Source: Streptomyces lincolnensis (GTDB lineage: Bacteria > Actinomycetota > Actinomycetes > Streptomycetales > Streptomycetaceae). Taken from it: a DNA stretch of 64,000 nucleotides. The stretch's first letter is position 1, and each line of letters starts with the position of its first letter. The position numbers and the translations under genes were made by a program. Below the pieces are notes generated by a model that was not told the DNA's origin, ran no database searches, and worked only from the letters and a program-made list of their open reading frames with translations. This document shows, piece after piece, positions 16,791 through 25,212 of this stretch. The DNA lies in the NCBI RefSeq assembly GCF_021173675.1, contig NZ_JAIHON010000016.1:124417-188416 (forward strand), written 5' to 3'.

Positions 16791-17360
16791 ATGCGAGCGA
16801 AACGATGTGCGGGTACGGCGCTGGGGTTGCTGCTGCTGGTTCTGGCGGCGCTTCCGCTCCGCGCGCCCCAGGCGCCGGCCCTGCTGAAGCCGACCGGCAC
16901 GGACGTCCCGGTGCCGGCCCTGGCCCGCACCTGGCCGGTGGGCACCCGTCCCCCGGTCCTACGGGGCTGGGAACCCCCGGCGACGGTCTACGGCCGGGGC
17001 CACCGCGGTGTGGACCTGGCGGCCCCCGCCGGGACACCGGTACGGGCGGTGGCGGCGGGCCGGGTGTCCTTCGCGGGCCGGGTCGCGGGCAAGGCGGTGG
17101 TCTCGGTCGCCCTGACCGGCACGGACCTGCGGACGACGTACGAACCGGTGAGAGCGGGCGTCGAGAAAGGCGCCGAGGTGACGGCGGGCGAGGTCATCGG
17201 GTGGGTGGAACCGACGGGCTCGCACTGCACGGCCACCTGCGTGCACTGGGGCCTGCGCAGGGGCGACACCTACCTGGACCCGCTGTCCCTGCTCCCGCCG
17301 TGGCTCCTGCGCCGGGGTCCTTCAAGACTGCTGCCGGTGCTGGGAGTCCCCCTGCCCTGA
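16791..17360 (+). CDS. Secreted M23/LytM-like peptidase with altered HxH motif
   Basis: A 189-residue protein with an N-terminal signal peptide and a LytM domain. The zinc pair H71 and D75 is present in GHRGVDLAAPAGTPV, together with the conserved AAGRVSFAG strand. The second motif, normally HxH, reads C150-V-H152, so the first (catalytic) His is Cys while the zinc ligand His is kept. The protein may therefore bind wall or act as a regulator rather than cleave peptides. ATG at 16791, just downstream of two DnaA boxes. It converges with the TetR gene. Confidence 0.8.
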   Translation: MRAKRCAGTALGLLLLVLAALPLRAPQAPALLKPTGTDVPVPALARTWPVGTRPPVLRGWEPPATVYGRGHRGVDLAAPAGTPVRAVAAGRVSFAGRVAGKAVVSVALTGTDLRTTYEPVRAGVEKGAEVTAGEVIGWVEPTGSHCTATCVHWGLRRGDTYLDPLSLLPPWLLRRGPSRLLPVLGVPLP

Positions 17361-17418
17361 CCGCGCCCCGGGGCCGCCACGTGCCTCAGCCCCACACGCC
17401 CCGGGCCCACCATGCGCC

Positions 17419-18000
17419 TCAGCCCCGCACGCCCCGCAACGCCATGGACACCGCGGCCTCGACGATCACGGACGGCTCCTCCGCGGCTCCCAGCTCGATC
17501 CGCCGCACGGCCGCGTCCACCACTCCCTGGAGCAGCATCGCCGCCATCCGGGGCTGCCCGTGTCCCATCTCCCCGAGCGCCTCGACGATCATCGCGACGA
17601 GCCCGCCGTGCGCCGCCCGGATCTTCTCCCGGGCCCCCGCGTCCAGCTCACTCGCGGAGATCGCCACCACGGCCCGGTGCCGCCGGTCCCCGACCAGCGT
17701 CAGCTGCTGCCTCACATACGCCTCGACCTTGGCCTCCGGCCCTTCGGCCGCGGCCATCGCCGCCTCGACCTCCGCCGCCCAGACCGGAAAGTCGACCGCG
17801 CACAGCTCCTCGACCACGGCGGCCCGCGACCGGAAGTACTCGTACACGGACGACCGCGCGAGGCCCGTCCGCTCGGCGAGGGCGGGGAAGGTCAGCGCCT
17901 CCGTCCCACCCTCGGACAACAGGGAACGAGCCGCGTCCAGCAGGGCGGCTCGCTGCATCGACCGGTGCTCGGCCACGGAGGCCGCTCGAATCCTTGGCAC
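17419..18000 (-). CDS. TetR-family transcriptional regulator
   Basis: A 193-residue regulator. The N-terminal helix-turn-helix is clear: AALLDAARSLLSEGG, LTFPALAERTGLARSSVYEYF. The remaining 130 residues form the variable ligand domain. Start set at the GTG at 18000 (VPRIRAAS). GTG at 18009 or the longer frame to 18060 are possible. It is separated from whiG by about 70 bp in the same direction. Its target genes are unknown, and no adjacent divergent transporter or enzyme suggests a ligand. Confidence 0.85.
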   Translation of the reverse strand: MPRIRAASVAEHRSMQRAALLDAARSLLSEGGTEALTFPALAERTGLARSSVYEYFRSRAAVVEELCAVDFPVWAAEVEAAMAAAEGPEAKVEAYVRQQLTLVGDRRHRAVVAISASELDAGAREKIRAAHGGLVAMIVEALGEMGHGQPRMAAMLLQGVVDAAVRRIELGAAEEPSVIVEAAVSMALRGVRG

Positions 18001-18069
18001 GTCAAACACTCTACGGACGGACCACCCCGGACGGGAGTCACTGCCCCGACCGGACTTCATCCGGCCAGG

Positions 18070-18912
18070 TCACCGACCGAAGCCAGCCAGTTTCGCCCGC
18101 AGCTGGAGCACGGACTTGGTGTGGATCTGACTGACCCGGCTCTCGGTGACACCGAGCACGTTGCCGATCTCGGCGAGCGTGAGTCCCTCGTAGTAGTACA
18201 GCGTCACGACGGTCTTCTCCCGCTCGGGCAGCGTGTTGATCGCCCGTGCCAGGAACCGCCGGAGCTCCCGGTCCTCGGCCACCTCGACGGGGTTGTCGGC
18301 GGCGGTGTCCTCCAGCGTGTCCATGAGGCTCAGCCGGTCGCCACCCTCACCGCCGACGTGCAGCAGCTCCTCCAGGGCCACCACGTTGGCCAGCGACAAC
18401 TGGCTGAAGACGGCATGGAGGTCGTCCACCGCGATCCCCATCTCGGCGGCCACCTCGCCCTCGCTCGGCGTCCGCCTGAGCTTCGCCTCCAGCGTCGCGT
18501 ACGCCCGCTCGACGTTGCGCGCCTTCTGCCGCACCGACCGCGGGATCCAGTCCAGCGCCCGCAGCTCGTCGATCATCGCGCCCCGGATCCGCGTGATCGC
18601 GTAGGTCTCGAACTTGATCTCCCGGTCGATGTCGAACTTCTCGATCGCGTCGATCAGCCCGAACACCCCCGACGAGACGAAGTCGGCCTGTTCCACATTG
18701 GGCGGCAGCCCGACGCTGACCCGTCCCGCCACGTACTTCACCAGCGGTGAGTAGTGCAGGATCAGCTGCTCGCGCAGCCGCTCGTCCCCCGTCGACTTGT
18801 ACGACCGCCACAGCTCGTCGAGCGTCGAGGGAGCGGGCGGTCGCACGCTGCCACCCTCGCGGGCGGCTGGGGGGATCGCCGCCCGGTCGGACCCGGAGGT
18901 GTGCTGGGGCAT
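18070..18912 (-). CDS. whiG: Sporulation RNA polymerase sigma factor WhiG
   Basis: A 280-residue sigma factor of the FliA/SigD group, required in Streptomyces to commit aerial hyphae to sporulation. Region 2 is clear (DELWRSYKST...SPLVKYVAGRV, then GLIDAIEKFD), region 3 (RTPSEGEVAAEMGI) and region 4 (LTLAEIGNVLGVTESRVSQIH helix-turn-helix, 21 residues split as LTLAEIGNVLG and VTESRVSQIH). Length and sequence fit WhiG. The ATG is preceded by AAGGCGA. Immediately upstream are TGCCGT repeats and a BldD-like site. WhiG activates whiH and whiI and is held by an anti-sigma factor under c-di-GMP control. Confidence 0.96.
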   Translation of the reverse strand: MPQHTSGSDRAAIPPAAREGGSVRPPAPSTLDELWRSYKSTGDERLREQLILHYSPLVKYVAGRVSVGLPPNVEQADFVSSGVFGLIDAIEKFDIDREIKFETYAITRIRGAMIDELRALDWIPRSVRQKARNVERAYATLEAKLRRTPSEGEVAAEMGIAVDDLHAVFSQLSLANVVALEELLHVGGEGGDRLSLMDTLEDTAADNPVEVAEDRELRRFLARAINTLPEREKTVVTLYYYEGLTLAEIGNVLGVTESRVSQIHTKSVLQLRAKLAGFGR

Positions 18913-18923
18913 TCGTCGCCTTG

Positions 18924-18957
18924 TGCCGTTCTGCCGTGAAGTGCCGTGAACTGCCGT
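18924..18957. repeat. Four TGCCGT repeats in the whiG leader
   Basis: TGCCGT at 18924, 18932, 18942 and 18952. The last three are inside TGCCGTGaa/ga units exactly 10 bp apart, one helical turn. They lie 12-48 nt upstream of the whiG start codon. A protein-binding array or an RNA leader structure is possible. Confidence 0.6.
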
Positions 18958-19022
18958 GGAGCGGCACTGCCTGGGTGAGCTGTCGGTCTGATGCCGAGTT
19001 GGTGGTCTGCGTCGGAATCCTC

Positions 19023-19039
19023 GTGAGCGTAGCGTGACT
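19023..19039 (-). promoter_or_regulatory. Candidate BldD-type operator upstream of whiG
   Basis: On the minus strand the sequence AGTCACGCTACGCTCAC has the AGTnA...TCAC arrangement of BldD sites about 110 bp upstream of the whiG start. BldD with c-di-GMP is known to repress whiG in S. coelicolor, which makes the match plausible. The overlapping TACGCT could be the -10 of whiG. Confidence 0.45.
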
Positions 19040-19203
19040 GGAGTGTCGCGGTGAGCGAAGAAGGTGGCCCGACCGATGCGCAGATACGTTCCGCTGACCG
19101 CCCCGCCGAGTCATGTCCCTCTCCGCGCGTGAGGGCGGAATCGCGTCAACTGCGGTGATTCACAAGGGCGTCAGGGTTCCCCCGGACGGCCGAACACCCC
19201 CGG

Positions 19204-20364
19204 TCAACACTCACGTCGACCTCCCTGTACGGAGATCATCGCCTGGCGTGTCAACTTCCAGCCGTCGCCGTGTCGTTCGACGTAACCAAGTGATCGGAGT
19301 TCGTACAGTCTCGCGATCGCGTCGTCCTCGGTGGTCAGCGCACCGCGCGCGATCTCCTCCACGGTCGCCGCCCGGGGCCCGGGCAGCGCGGCCAGGACCC
19401 GTCGGGCCGGCGCCTCCAGCAGGTCGCGGGGGAGCACGGGCCCGCGGCGGTCCGGAGCCAGCTCCCCCATGTCGCCGACCAGTTCGACGACGTCGGCGGC
19501 GTCCGTGACCAGCACCGCGTCCTGCCGCAGGAGTTCGTGCACGCCCGCCGACAGACCGCTGGTGGCCGGCCCGGGCACCCCTATCGTGTGACGGCCCAAT
19601 CGCTGCGCCGCCCGTGCCGTGACGAGCGAACCGCTCCGGTGCGCCGCCTCGACGACCACGGTGCCCCGGGTGAGCGCCGCGATCACCCGGTTGCGCAGCA
19701 CGAACCTGCTGGGTGTCGGATGGTCGCCGGGCGGCAACTCCCCCACCACCAGCCCCTGTTCCGCGAGCCTGCTGATCAACTGCGTGTGTCCGCGCGGGTA
19801 GGGCCGGTCGACACCGCAGGCGAGGACGGCGACGGTGGCACCGCCGGCCCCGAGGGCACCGCGGTGGGCGGCGCCGTCGACACCGTAGGCACCGCCGGAG
19901 ACCACGACCCAGCCGCGCTCGGCGAGGCCGGCGGCGAGCGTGGCCGCCATGTGGGCGCCGTACTCGGTGCAGGCGCGGGCGCCGACCACGGCCACCGACC
20001 GCAGCGCCCACATCCGCAGACTGGCCCGGCCCCGTACCCACAGCCCCAGGGGACGCGCGTCCCCGAGATCGTCGAGCTGCCCCGGCCACTCGCCGTCCCC
20101 CGGCGCCACGAACCGCACCCCGGCCTCCCGCGCCACGGCGAGATCCCGCTCCGGCTCGGCCCGCCCGGCCCTGGCCAGCAGTCCGGCCCAGCGCTTCCCG
20201 CTCACCCCGGGCAGAGCGTCCTGCCCCGCCCGTAGCCGCCGCACCACCTCCCCCACCCCGAACTCCCGCACCCACCGCCCGGCGACCTCGTCACCGGGCT
20301 CGATCACCCGCGCGAGAAAGACCCGGCCGAGCACCTCGGTGTCCGGGGCGTCGCCGATGCTCAC
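19204..20364 (-). CDS. dprA: DNA-processing protein DprA (Smf)
   Basis: A 386-residue protein with a Rossmann-type DNA-binding core (SVAVVGARACTEYG, SGGAYGVDGAAHRGAL, VLACGVDRPYP, FVLRNRVIAAL) and a C-terminal winged-helix (DprA_WH-like, LTTEDDAIARLYELRSLGYV). DprA binds single-stranded DNA and loads RecA during transformation. In Streptomyces its role is unclear. The GTG at 20364 overlaps the comM stop (GTGA), so it is coupled to comM. The upstream extension to 20577 is a shadow of comM. Confidence 0.92.
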   Translation of the reverse strand: MSIGDAPDTEVLGRVFLARVIEPGDEVAGRWVREFGVGEVVRRLRAGQDALPGVSGKRWAGLLARAGRAEPERDLAVAREAGVRFVAPGDGEWPGQLDDLGDARPLGLWVRGRASLRMWALRSVAVVGARACTEYGAHMAATLAAGLAERGWVVVSGGAYGVDGAAHRGALGAGGATVAVLACGVDRPYPRGHTQLISRLAEQGLVVGELPPGDHPTPSRFVLRNRVIAALTRGTVVVEAAHRSGSLVTARAAQRLGRHTIGVPGPATSGLSAGVHELLRQDAVLVTDAADVVELVGDMGELAPDRRGPVLPRDLLEAPARRVLAALPGPRAATVEEIARGALTTEDDAIARLYELRSLGYVERHGDGWKLTRQAMISVQGGRREC

Positions 20365-21986
20365 GTCAGCGCCCCGATGGCCATGGGCACACCGCGCGGC
20401 ACCCCCGTGCGCAGTTGCAGGGCCAGCGCCACGTCCGTCGCGTCCGGGCGCTCGTGGCCGACCAGGTCGGCGACGGTCCAGGCCACCCGCAGGACCCGGT
20501 CGAGCCCCCGGGCGGTCAGCACGCCCCGCTCCAGGTTCCGTTCCGCCTCGTCCATGGCCCCGGACGCGGGGTGCCATCGACTGCGCAGCTCACGGCCGGG
20601 GACCTCGCTGTTGGTGCGCCACGGAGTGCCGGCCAGACGGGCCGCCGCCCGCGCCCTGGCCTCCCGCACCCGGTCGGCCACCGTCGCCGTGGACTCTCCC
20701 CGCGCCGCGCACCCCGCCAGTTCGGCGCGGGTGACGCGGTCCACCTCGACCCTGAGGTCGACCCGGTCGAGGAGCGGACCGGACAGCCTGGCCTGGTAGC
20801 GCCGGATCGCCGAGGGCGGGCACTCGCACAGGTCGTTGGTGACGGAGAAGCGACCGCACGGGCAGGGATTGGCCGCGAGGACCATCAGGAACCTCGCCGG
20901 GAAGCGCACGACGCCCGCACTGCGCGCGATCACCACGTGCCCCGCCTCCAGGGGCTGCCGCAGGGCGTCCAGGGCCTGGCTGTTGAACTCGGGGGTCTCG
21001 TCCAGGAAGAGCACTCCCCGGTGGGAGAGCGAGACCGCCCCGGGCCGTGCGATGCCCTGGCCGCCGCCGACCAGCGCCTGCATGGTGGCCGAGTGGTGCG
21101 GCGCGCAGTACGGGGCGACGTCGATCAGCGGTTTGCCCGGGGGCAGCAGGCCCGCCACCGAGTGCACGGCCGTGACCTCCAGCGACTCCTGCCGGCTGAG
21201 CCTGGGCAGAATGGCGGGCAGGCGCTCCGCCAGCATGGTCTTCCCGGCGCCGGGCGGTCCTTCCAGGAACAGGTGGTGCCCGCCCGCCGCCGAGACCTCC
21301 ACCGCCGTACGGGCGGAGATCTGGCCGACGACGTCGGAGAGGTCGTGGCCGTGGTCGAGCTGGGCGGCCCCCATGCTGTGCATCCCGGTGGCCGCGCCCG
21401 TCCCCGGTACGCGCAGTCCGGCGAGGAGCGGGTCGGGACGGCCGGCGTCCACCGGTTCCTCCTCGGGCACGGGCTCGTCCGCGAGGACCGCGATGAGCTG
21501 GCGCAGGCTGCGCACCCCGAGCACGGACACGCCCGGCACCAGCGAGGCCTCGGCGGCGGCGCATTCGGGCACGACCACCTGTTCGTAGCCGGAGTCCGCC
21601 GCGGCGAGCACCGCCGGCAGGATGCCCCGGACCGGCCGCACCCGCCCGTCCAGGCCCAGTTCCCCGATCATCACGATGTCGGCGAGGACGCGCGGGTCGA
21701 TCCGCTCGGCGGCGCCGAGCACCGCGCACGCGACGGCGAGGTCGAACCCCGAACCCGCCTTGGGCACCGACGCGGGGCTGAGCCCCACGGTCAGCTTCTT
21801 CTGCGGCCACTCCGCCCCGGCGTTCACCACCGCCGCCCGGACCCGGTCCCGGCTCTCCGTCAGGCTCTTGTCCGGCAGCCCCACCAGCGTGAACGCGGCG
21901 ACTCCCGGTTCGAGGTCGGCCTGGACCTCGACCACCACGCCCTCGACACCGACGAGCGCCACGGAACAGGTGCGTGCGAATCCCAT
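20361..21986 (-). CDS. comM: YifB/ComM-family Mg-chelatase-like AAA+ ATPase
   Basis: A 541-residue protein with an N-terminal LonC-like domain (VEVQADLEPGVAAFTLVGLPD, split as VEVQADLEPG and VAAFTLVGLPD), a central AAA+ module with Walker A GPPGAGKT and Walker B VLFLDE, and a cysteine cluster (NPCPCG...DLCECPP) typical of YifB. ComM is a branch-migration helicase acting on recombination intermediates in transformable bacteria. Coupled to dprA downstream and one base from yraN upstream: a yraN-comM-dprA operon of DNA-uptake or recombination type. Confidence 0.9.
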   Translation of the reverse strand: MGFARTCSVALVGVEGVVVEVQADLEPGVAAFTLVGLPDKSLTESRDRVRAAVVNAGAEWPQKKLTVGLSPASVPKAGSGFDLAVACAVLGAAERIDPRVLADIVMIGELGLDGRVRPVRGILPAVLAAADSGYEQVVVPECAAAEASLVPGVSVLGVRSLRQLIAVLADEPVPEEEPVDAGRPDPLLAGLRVPGTGAATGMHSMGAAQLDHGHDLSDVVGQISARTAVEVSAAGGHHLFLEGPPGAGKTMLAERLPAILPRLSRQESLEVTAVHSVAGLLPPGKPLIDVAPYCAPHHSATMQALVGGGQGIARPGAVSLSHRGVLFLDETPEFNSQALDALRQPLEAGHVVIARSAGVVRFPARFLMVLAANPCPCGRFSVTNDLCECPPSAIRRYQARLSGPLLDRVDLRVEVDRVTRAELAGCAARGESTATVADRVREARARAAARLAGTPWRTNSEVPGRELRSRWHPASGAMDEAERNLERGVLTARGLDRVLRVAWTVADLVGHERPDATDVALALQLRTGVPRGVPMAIGALT

Positions 21987-21987
21987 G

Positions 21988-22350
21988 TCAGGCCACCCCC
22001 CGCGCGTGCTCGACGCGGGGCGCGCCGCGGCTGGGCAGCACGACGCCGACCAGGTCGATGCGGACACCTCCCGGCGGTGCGCCTCCGTGGGCCTGGATCC
22101 AGCGTTCGGCGAGGCCCCGGAGCCGTTCGGCCTTCTCGGGGGTCACGGCGGCCATCGGGTGCTCGAAGGGACCCGCGCGCCGTGTCTTGACCTCGCAGAC
22201 GACCAGGACGTCGCCGTCCCTGGCCACGATGTCGATCTCGCCCGTCCTGCCGCAGCGCCAGTTGCGCTCCAGGACCGTCATACCGGCCTCGACCAGCCGC
22301 CGCGCGGCCAGGGTCTCGCCGTACTTGCCGAGTGCGCTTCGTGCGTTCAT
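21988..22350 (-). CDS. yraN: YraN (UPF0102) endonuclease-like protein
   Basis: A 120-residue protein of the restriction-endonuclease-like fold. It contains ALGKYGETLAARRL, NWRCGRTGEIDIVARDG and VVCEVKTRR, which carry the E-D-ExK metal-binding set. Biochemical function is not established for the family. ATG at 22350. The longer frame extends into non-coding sequence. It sits directly before comM with a one-base gap and is likely co-transcribed with comM and dprA. Confidence 0.85.
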   Translation of the reverse strand: MNARSALGKYGETLAARRLVEAGMTVLERNWRCGRTGEIDIVARDGDVLVVCEVKTRRAGPFEHPMAAVTPEKAERLRGLAERWIQAHGGAPPGGVRIDLVGVVLPSRGAPRVEHARGVA

Positions 22351-22424
22351 GTCGGCACCACCTCCGGCACCGACGATCACGCATCCCGACCCACCGAGTT
22401 GATCTTGGTGGGTTACTCGCCGGT

Positions 22425-22433
22425 TGTGGATAA
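22425..22433 (-). promoter_or_regulatory. Single DnaA box (TTATCCACA)
   Basis: The minus strand reads TTATCCACA, the E. coli consensus DnaA box and a weaker Streptomyces one, in the 107-bp interval upstream of yraN-comM-dprA. A single box may be chance. Confidence 0.35.
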
Positions 22434-22457
22434 CTCCGTCACCCGGGCGAGGGACGC

Positions 22458-22766
22458 TCACCCGCCGGGAAGCTCCAGGTCGCTCTTGTTCAGCTCCTCG
22501 ATGTTCACGTCCTTGAACGTGAGCACGCGCACCTGTTTCACGAACCGCGCCGGCCGGTACATGTCCCACACCCAGGCGTCCGCCATGGACACCTCGAAGA
22601 ACACCTCACCCTGGACCGAGTGGACCTGCATCTCGTAGTCGTTGGTGAGATAGAAGCGCCGCTCGGTCTCGATCACGTATTTGAACAGACCGACGACATC
22701 GCGGTACTCCCGGTAGAGCTTGAGCTCCATCTCGGTCTCGTACTTCTCGAGGTCCTCGGCGCTCAT
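22458..22766 (-). CDS. DUF2469-family conserved protein
   Basis: A 102-residue protein with the conserved start MSAEDLEKYETEMELKLYRE and the WVWDMYRPARFV segment typical of this actinobacterial family. No function is known. The position between signal peptidase genes or a NUDIX gene and yraN is conserved in actinobacteria. Acidic N-terminus and mixed alpha/beta composition, no signal peptide or membrane span. Confidence 0.85.
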   Translation of the reverse strand: MSAEDLEKYETEMELKLYREYRDVVGLFKYVIETERRFYLTNDYEMQVHSVQGEVFFEVSMADAWVWDMYRPARFVKQVRVLTFKDVNIEELNKSDLELPGG

Positions 22767-22822
22767 GGCATGTTCCCCTTCAGCCGTGCGGTCCCACCAT
22801 TGTGCGCCAGTCCCATGAGCCC

Positions 22823-23344
22823 CTAGACGATTTCGGTGTCCAGGGTCACGGGCCCGGCCGGGGGACCTTCGTCGAGCAGCCTCTGCAACAGCTCGGCGAG
22901 TCTGGTCGGATACACCGTCTCATGTGACCGGCTCAGTTCCCGACACGACCGCCAGCGCGCTCCGGCGACGCTGCGCCGTTCCAGTTCGGTCAGGCCCACG
23001 GGCACGGTGGCCGTCTGGGTGGTACGGGCCAGGTAGTACCACTCGTCCTGGTCCCAGCGGCGGCCCGCGAACGGGAAGGAGCACGTCCGCCGCCACAGCA
23101 CCGGGCCGAGCTCGACCTCGGTGATGCCGGTCTCCTCGGCGAGTTCCCTGAGCGCGGCCTCTTCACGAGTCTCCTCGCCCTCCAGTCCGCCGCCGGGGGT
23201 GAACCACCAGTCGTCGGCCGGGTCGTCCGGCTCGTGGCCGTGCAGCAGGAGGATGCGGTCCCGCGGGTCGAGCAGCACCACGCGGGCGACCTTGCGCAGC
23301 CCGCCGCCCTCGAAGGAGCCGGTGTCCACCGCCTCAGTGGGCAC
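22823..23344 (-). CDS. NUDIX hydrolase
   Basis: A 173-residue protein with a complete NUDIX box, G-GLEGE-E-TREEAAL-RE-LA-EE-TG-I, near residues 50-73. It should hydrolyse a nucleoside diphosphate linked to another moiety, and the substrate is unknown. The GTG start at 23344 lies 11 bp inside the end of the last signal peptidase gene, so both are co-translated. In S. lividans the corresponding gene follows sipZ in one operon (recalled). Confidence 0.85.
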   Translation of the reverse strand: MPTEAVDTGSFEGGGLRKVARVVLLDPRDRILLLHGHEPDDPADDWWFTPGGGLEGEETREEAALRELAEETGITEVELGPVLWRRTCSFPFAGRRWDQDEWYYLARTTQTATVPVGLTELERRSVAGARWRSCRELSRSHETVYPTRLAELLQRLLDEGPPAGPVTLDTEIV

Positions 23345-24113
23345 CGGCGGGCTCCGTCCGCCCCGGGGACCGGCGGCCCCCGAGCCGCTTGGCGACCGGA
23401 CCGTACGCGCCGCCGGCGAGGACCAGCACCCCGCCCGCGACGATCAGCGTGAGGATCAGACGCAGCGGCCCGGGCGTGGAGAGCGCGCCGAGCGGTTCGA
23501 AGCCGGTGGGCCGCTGCAGCATGCCGTTCATGGGCCACACGACGGCGTCCACACGGGCCGACACGGCGCTCTGCGCCACCGTGCCCTGGGCCGCGTCGGT
23601 GAGGTGGGCCGTGGAGTCCAGGGAGCCCTGGCGCTCGTCCCCGAGGAGGAACAGCCGGCCCTTGGGCACGGTCACGGTCGGGAAGTTCGAGATCTCGGCC
23701 GCGGTGCCGGCGGGCAGATACGGCTCGTCGATCTGCTTGCCGTTCACGGTCAGCCTGCCGTCGGTGCAGCAGGCCACGGTGTCCCCGCCGACGGCGACGA
23801 CCCGCTTGACGACCAGGGCGTTGGTCACCCAGGAGGTGTCCTTGAAGACGACGACGTCGCCCCGGCGTACCTCGTCGCCGTCCACGCGCTCGGCGAGCAC
23901 CCGGTCACCGGCGTCGATCGTCGGCGTCATCGAGCTGGTGGGCACGGTGTAGGGCCTGTAGAGCACCGCTCCCCAGGCGAATCCCGCGACGAACAGCACA
24001 AAGCCCAGTGCGACGGCCACTCCGGACACCATCCGTCCGGTCCGGCTGCCCACCGGGCCCGTGCCAGTGCCTCCGCTGCGCGGGGCCGTACGTGTCGTGC
24101 TCTCGCCACCCAT
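23334..24113 (-). CDS. sipZ: Type I signal peptidase (SipZ position)
   Basis: A 259-residue membrane protease that cuts signal peptides from exported proteins. One N-terminal span (VSGVAVALGFVLFVAGFAWG) leads to the catalytic serine in PTSSM and the general-base lysine in VKRVVAVGGD. The final box reads GDERQGSLDS, with Glu where the other three paralogues have His. A second span (about LRLILTLIVAGGVLVLAGGA) lies at the C-terminus, a feature of Streptomyces SipX/Y/Z. ATG at 24113. Separated by 133 bp from sipY, so it may have its own promoter. Confidence 0.88.
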   Translation of the reverse strand: MGGESTTRTAPRSGGTGTGPVGSRTGRMVSGVAVALGFVLFVAGFAWGAVLYRPYTVPTSSMTPTIDAGDRVLAERVDGDEVRRGDVVVFKDTSWVTNALVVKRVVAVGGDTVACCTDGRLTVNGKQIDEPYLPAGTAAEISNFPTVTVPKGRLFLLGDERQGSLDSTAHLTDAAQGTVAQSAVSARVDAVVWPMNGMLQRPTGFEPLGALSTPGPLRLILTLIVAGGVLVLAGGAYGPVAKRLGGRRSPGRTEPAGAH

Positions 24114-24246
24114 GGGTCCGCACCCTACCCGGCGGTACCTGACCCGGTCAGCCCTTCCGGGCCGACCAAGGTCATCCGCCGGACGAGGCTTTAGCAAGGT
24201 TTGACGAACCGGGGACCGTCCCGCCCCGCCGGGCGATCGGGGGCGC

Positions 24247-25212
24247 TCAGCGCTTGTCGTCGGCCCCGGCCTTCCGGCGGCGCCACAGCGCCACCGGCAC
24301 CACACCGACGAAGGCGAGGGCGTTCGGCGCGACCGTGAGCGCGGCGGCGTTCAGGCCGTCCTGGCCGAAGGTGTCCGGGACCGGCAGTGTGCCCCAGCGG
24401 TTGATCGGCCAGGCCTTCACGATGGCCCGCCCGACGACCTCGTCGACCGGCACCATGCCGTGGTACTTGTCGTTCTGGTTGTAGCGCGAGTCCCGCGAGT
24501 TCTGCCGGTGGTCGCCCATCACCCAGATGAAGCCCTTGGGCACCTTCACCGTGAACTGGCCGCCCTGGTCGTCGACGCTGCACGGGGTGTTGCCCGGGTA
24601 GACGTACGACGCCTCGTTCAGCGCCTTGCCGTTGACCCTCACCGGGCCGCTGCCCTCGCAGGAGACGGTGTCGCCGCCCACGCCGATGACCCGCTTGATC
24701 AGGTCCTTCTCCTCGGCGGACGGCATCAGGCCGACCCAGCTGAGGACCGTCTGAAAGGCGTTCGGCTCGGGCGGCGCCTCGCCCACCAGCCAGTTGGTCG
24801 GGTCGTGGAAGACGACCACCTCGCCCCGCTCGGGCTCGGAACCGAACCACGGGGTCAGCTTGTCGACCAGGACGCGGTCACCCTCCTGGAGGGTGTTCTG
24901 CATCGAGTCGGACGGGATCGAGAACGCCTGCACGAGGAACGTCTTGATCAGCAGCGCGAGCACGAGCGCGATACCGATCAGGATGGGCAGCTCCTTCCAG
25001 AAGGAGCGCGGCTTCTTCGGCCCGGGGGCCGAGCCGCCGGACCCCTGGTCGCCCGTCCCGCTGTGCTCGCTCACCGTGCCGTCCTCGGGCGCCCCGGAGT
25101 CATTCCCGGAGGTCACGGCGCCGTCCGCGGCCTGGACGGGAGTCTCCGCGGATCCTCCGCGGTGTTCCTCGCCATCGTGCCCGGACCGTGCGCCTACCGC
25201 CACATCCCCCAC
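24247..25212 (-). CDS. sipY: Type I signal peptidase (SipY position)
   Basis: A 321-residue signal peptidase. A cytosolic hydrophilic leader of about 70 residues, rich in Gly, Ser, Glu and Asp, precedes the membrane span (LPILIGIALVLALLIKTFLV), then Ser in IPSDSM, Lys in IKRVIGVGGD and the GDHRQNSRDS box. A C-terminal hydrophobic segment (LTVAPNALAFVGVVPVALW) is followed by arginines. The GTG at 25212 has AAGGAG six to seven bases upstream, and its first 113 bp overlap the end of the sipX frame. In S. lividans, SipY is reported as the main enzyme. Confidence 0.9.
   Translation of the reverse strand: MGDVAVGARSGHDGEEHRGGSAETPVQAADGAVTSGNDSGAPEDGTVSEHSGTGDQGSGGSAPGPKKPRSFWKELPILIGIALVLALLIKTFLVQAFSIPSDSMQNTLQEGDRVLVDKLTPWFGSEPERGEVVVFHDPTNWLVGEAPPEPNAFQTVLSWVGLMPSAEEKDLIKRVIGVGGDTVSCEGSGPVRVNGKALNEASYVYPGNTPCSVDDQGGQFTVKVPKGFIWVMGDHRQNSRDSRYNQNDKYHGMVPVDEVVGRAIVKAWPINRWGTLPVPDTFGQDGLNAAALTVAPNALAFVGVVPVALWRRRKAGADDKR

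Noticed and set aside
17370..17440. Imperfect GCCTCAGCCCC direct repeat between the M23-like and TetR genes
   Set aside because: Short and imperfect, in a GC-rich convergent region. Probably chance.
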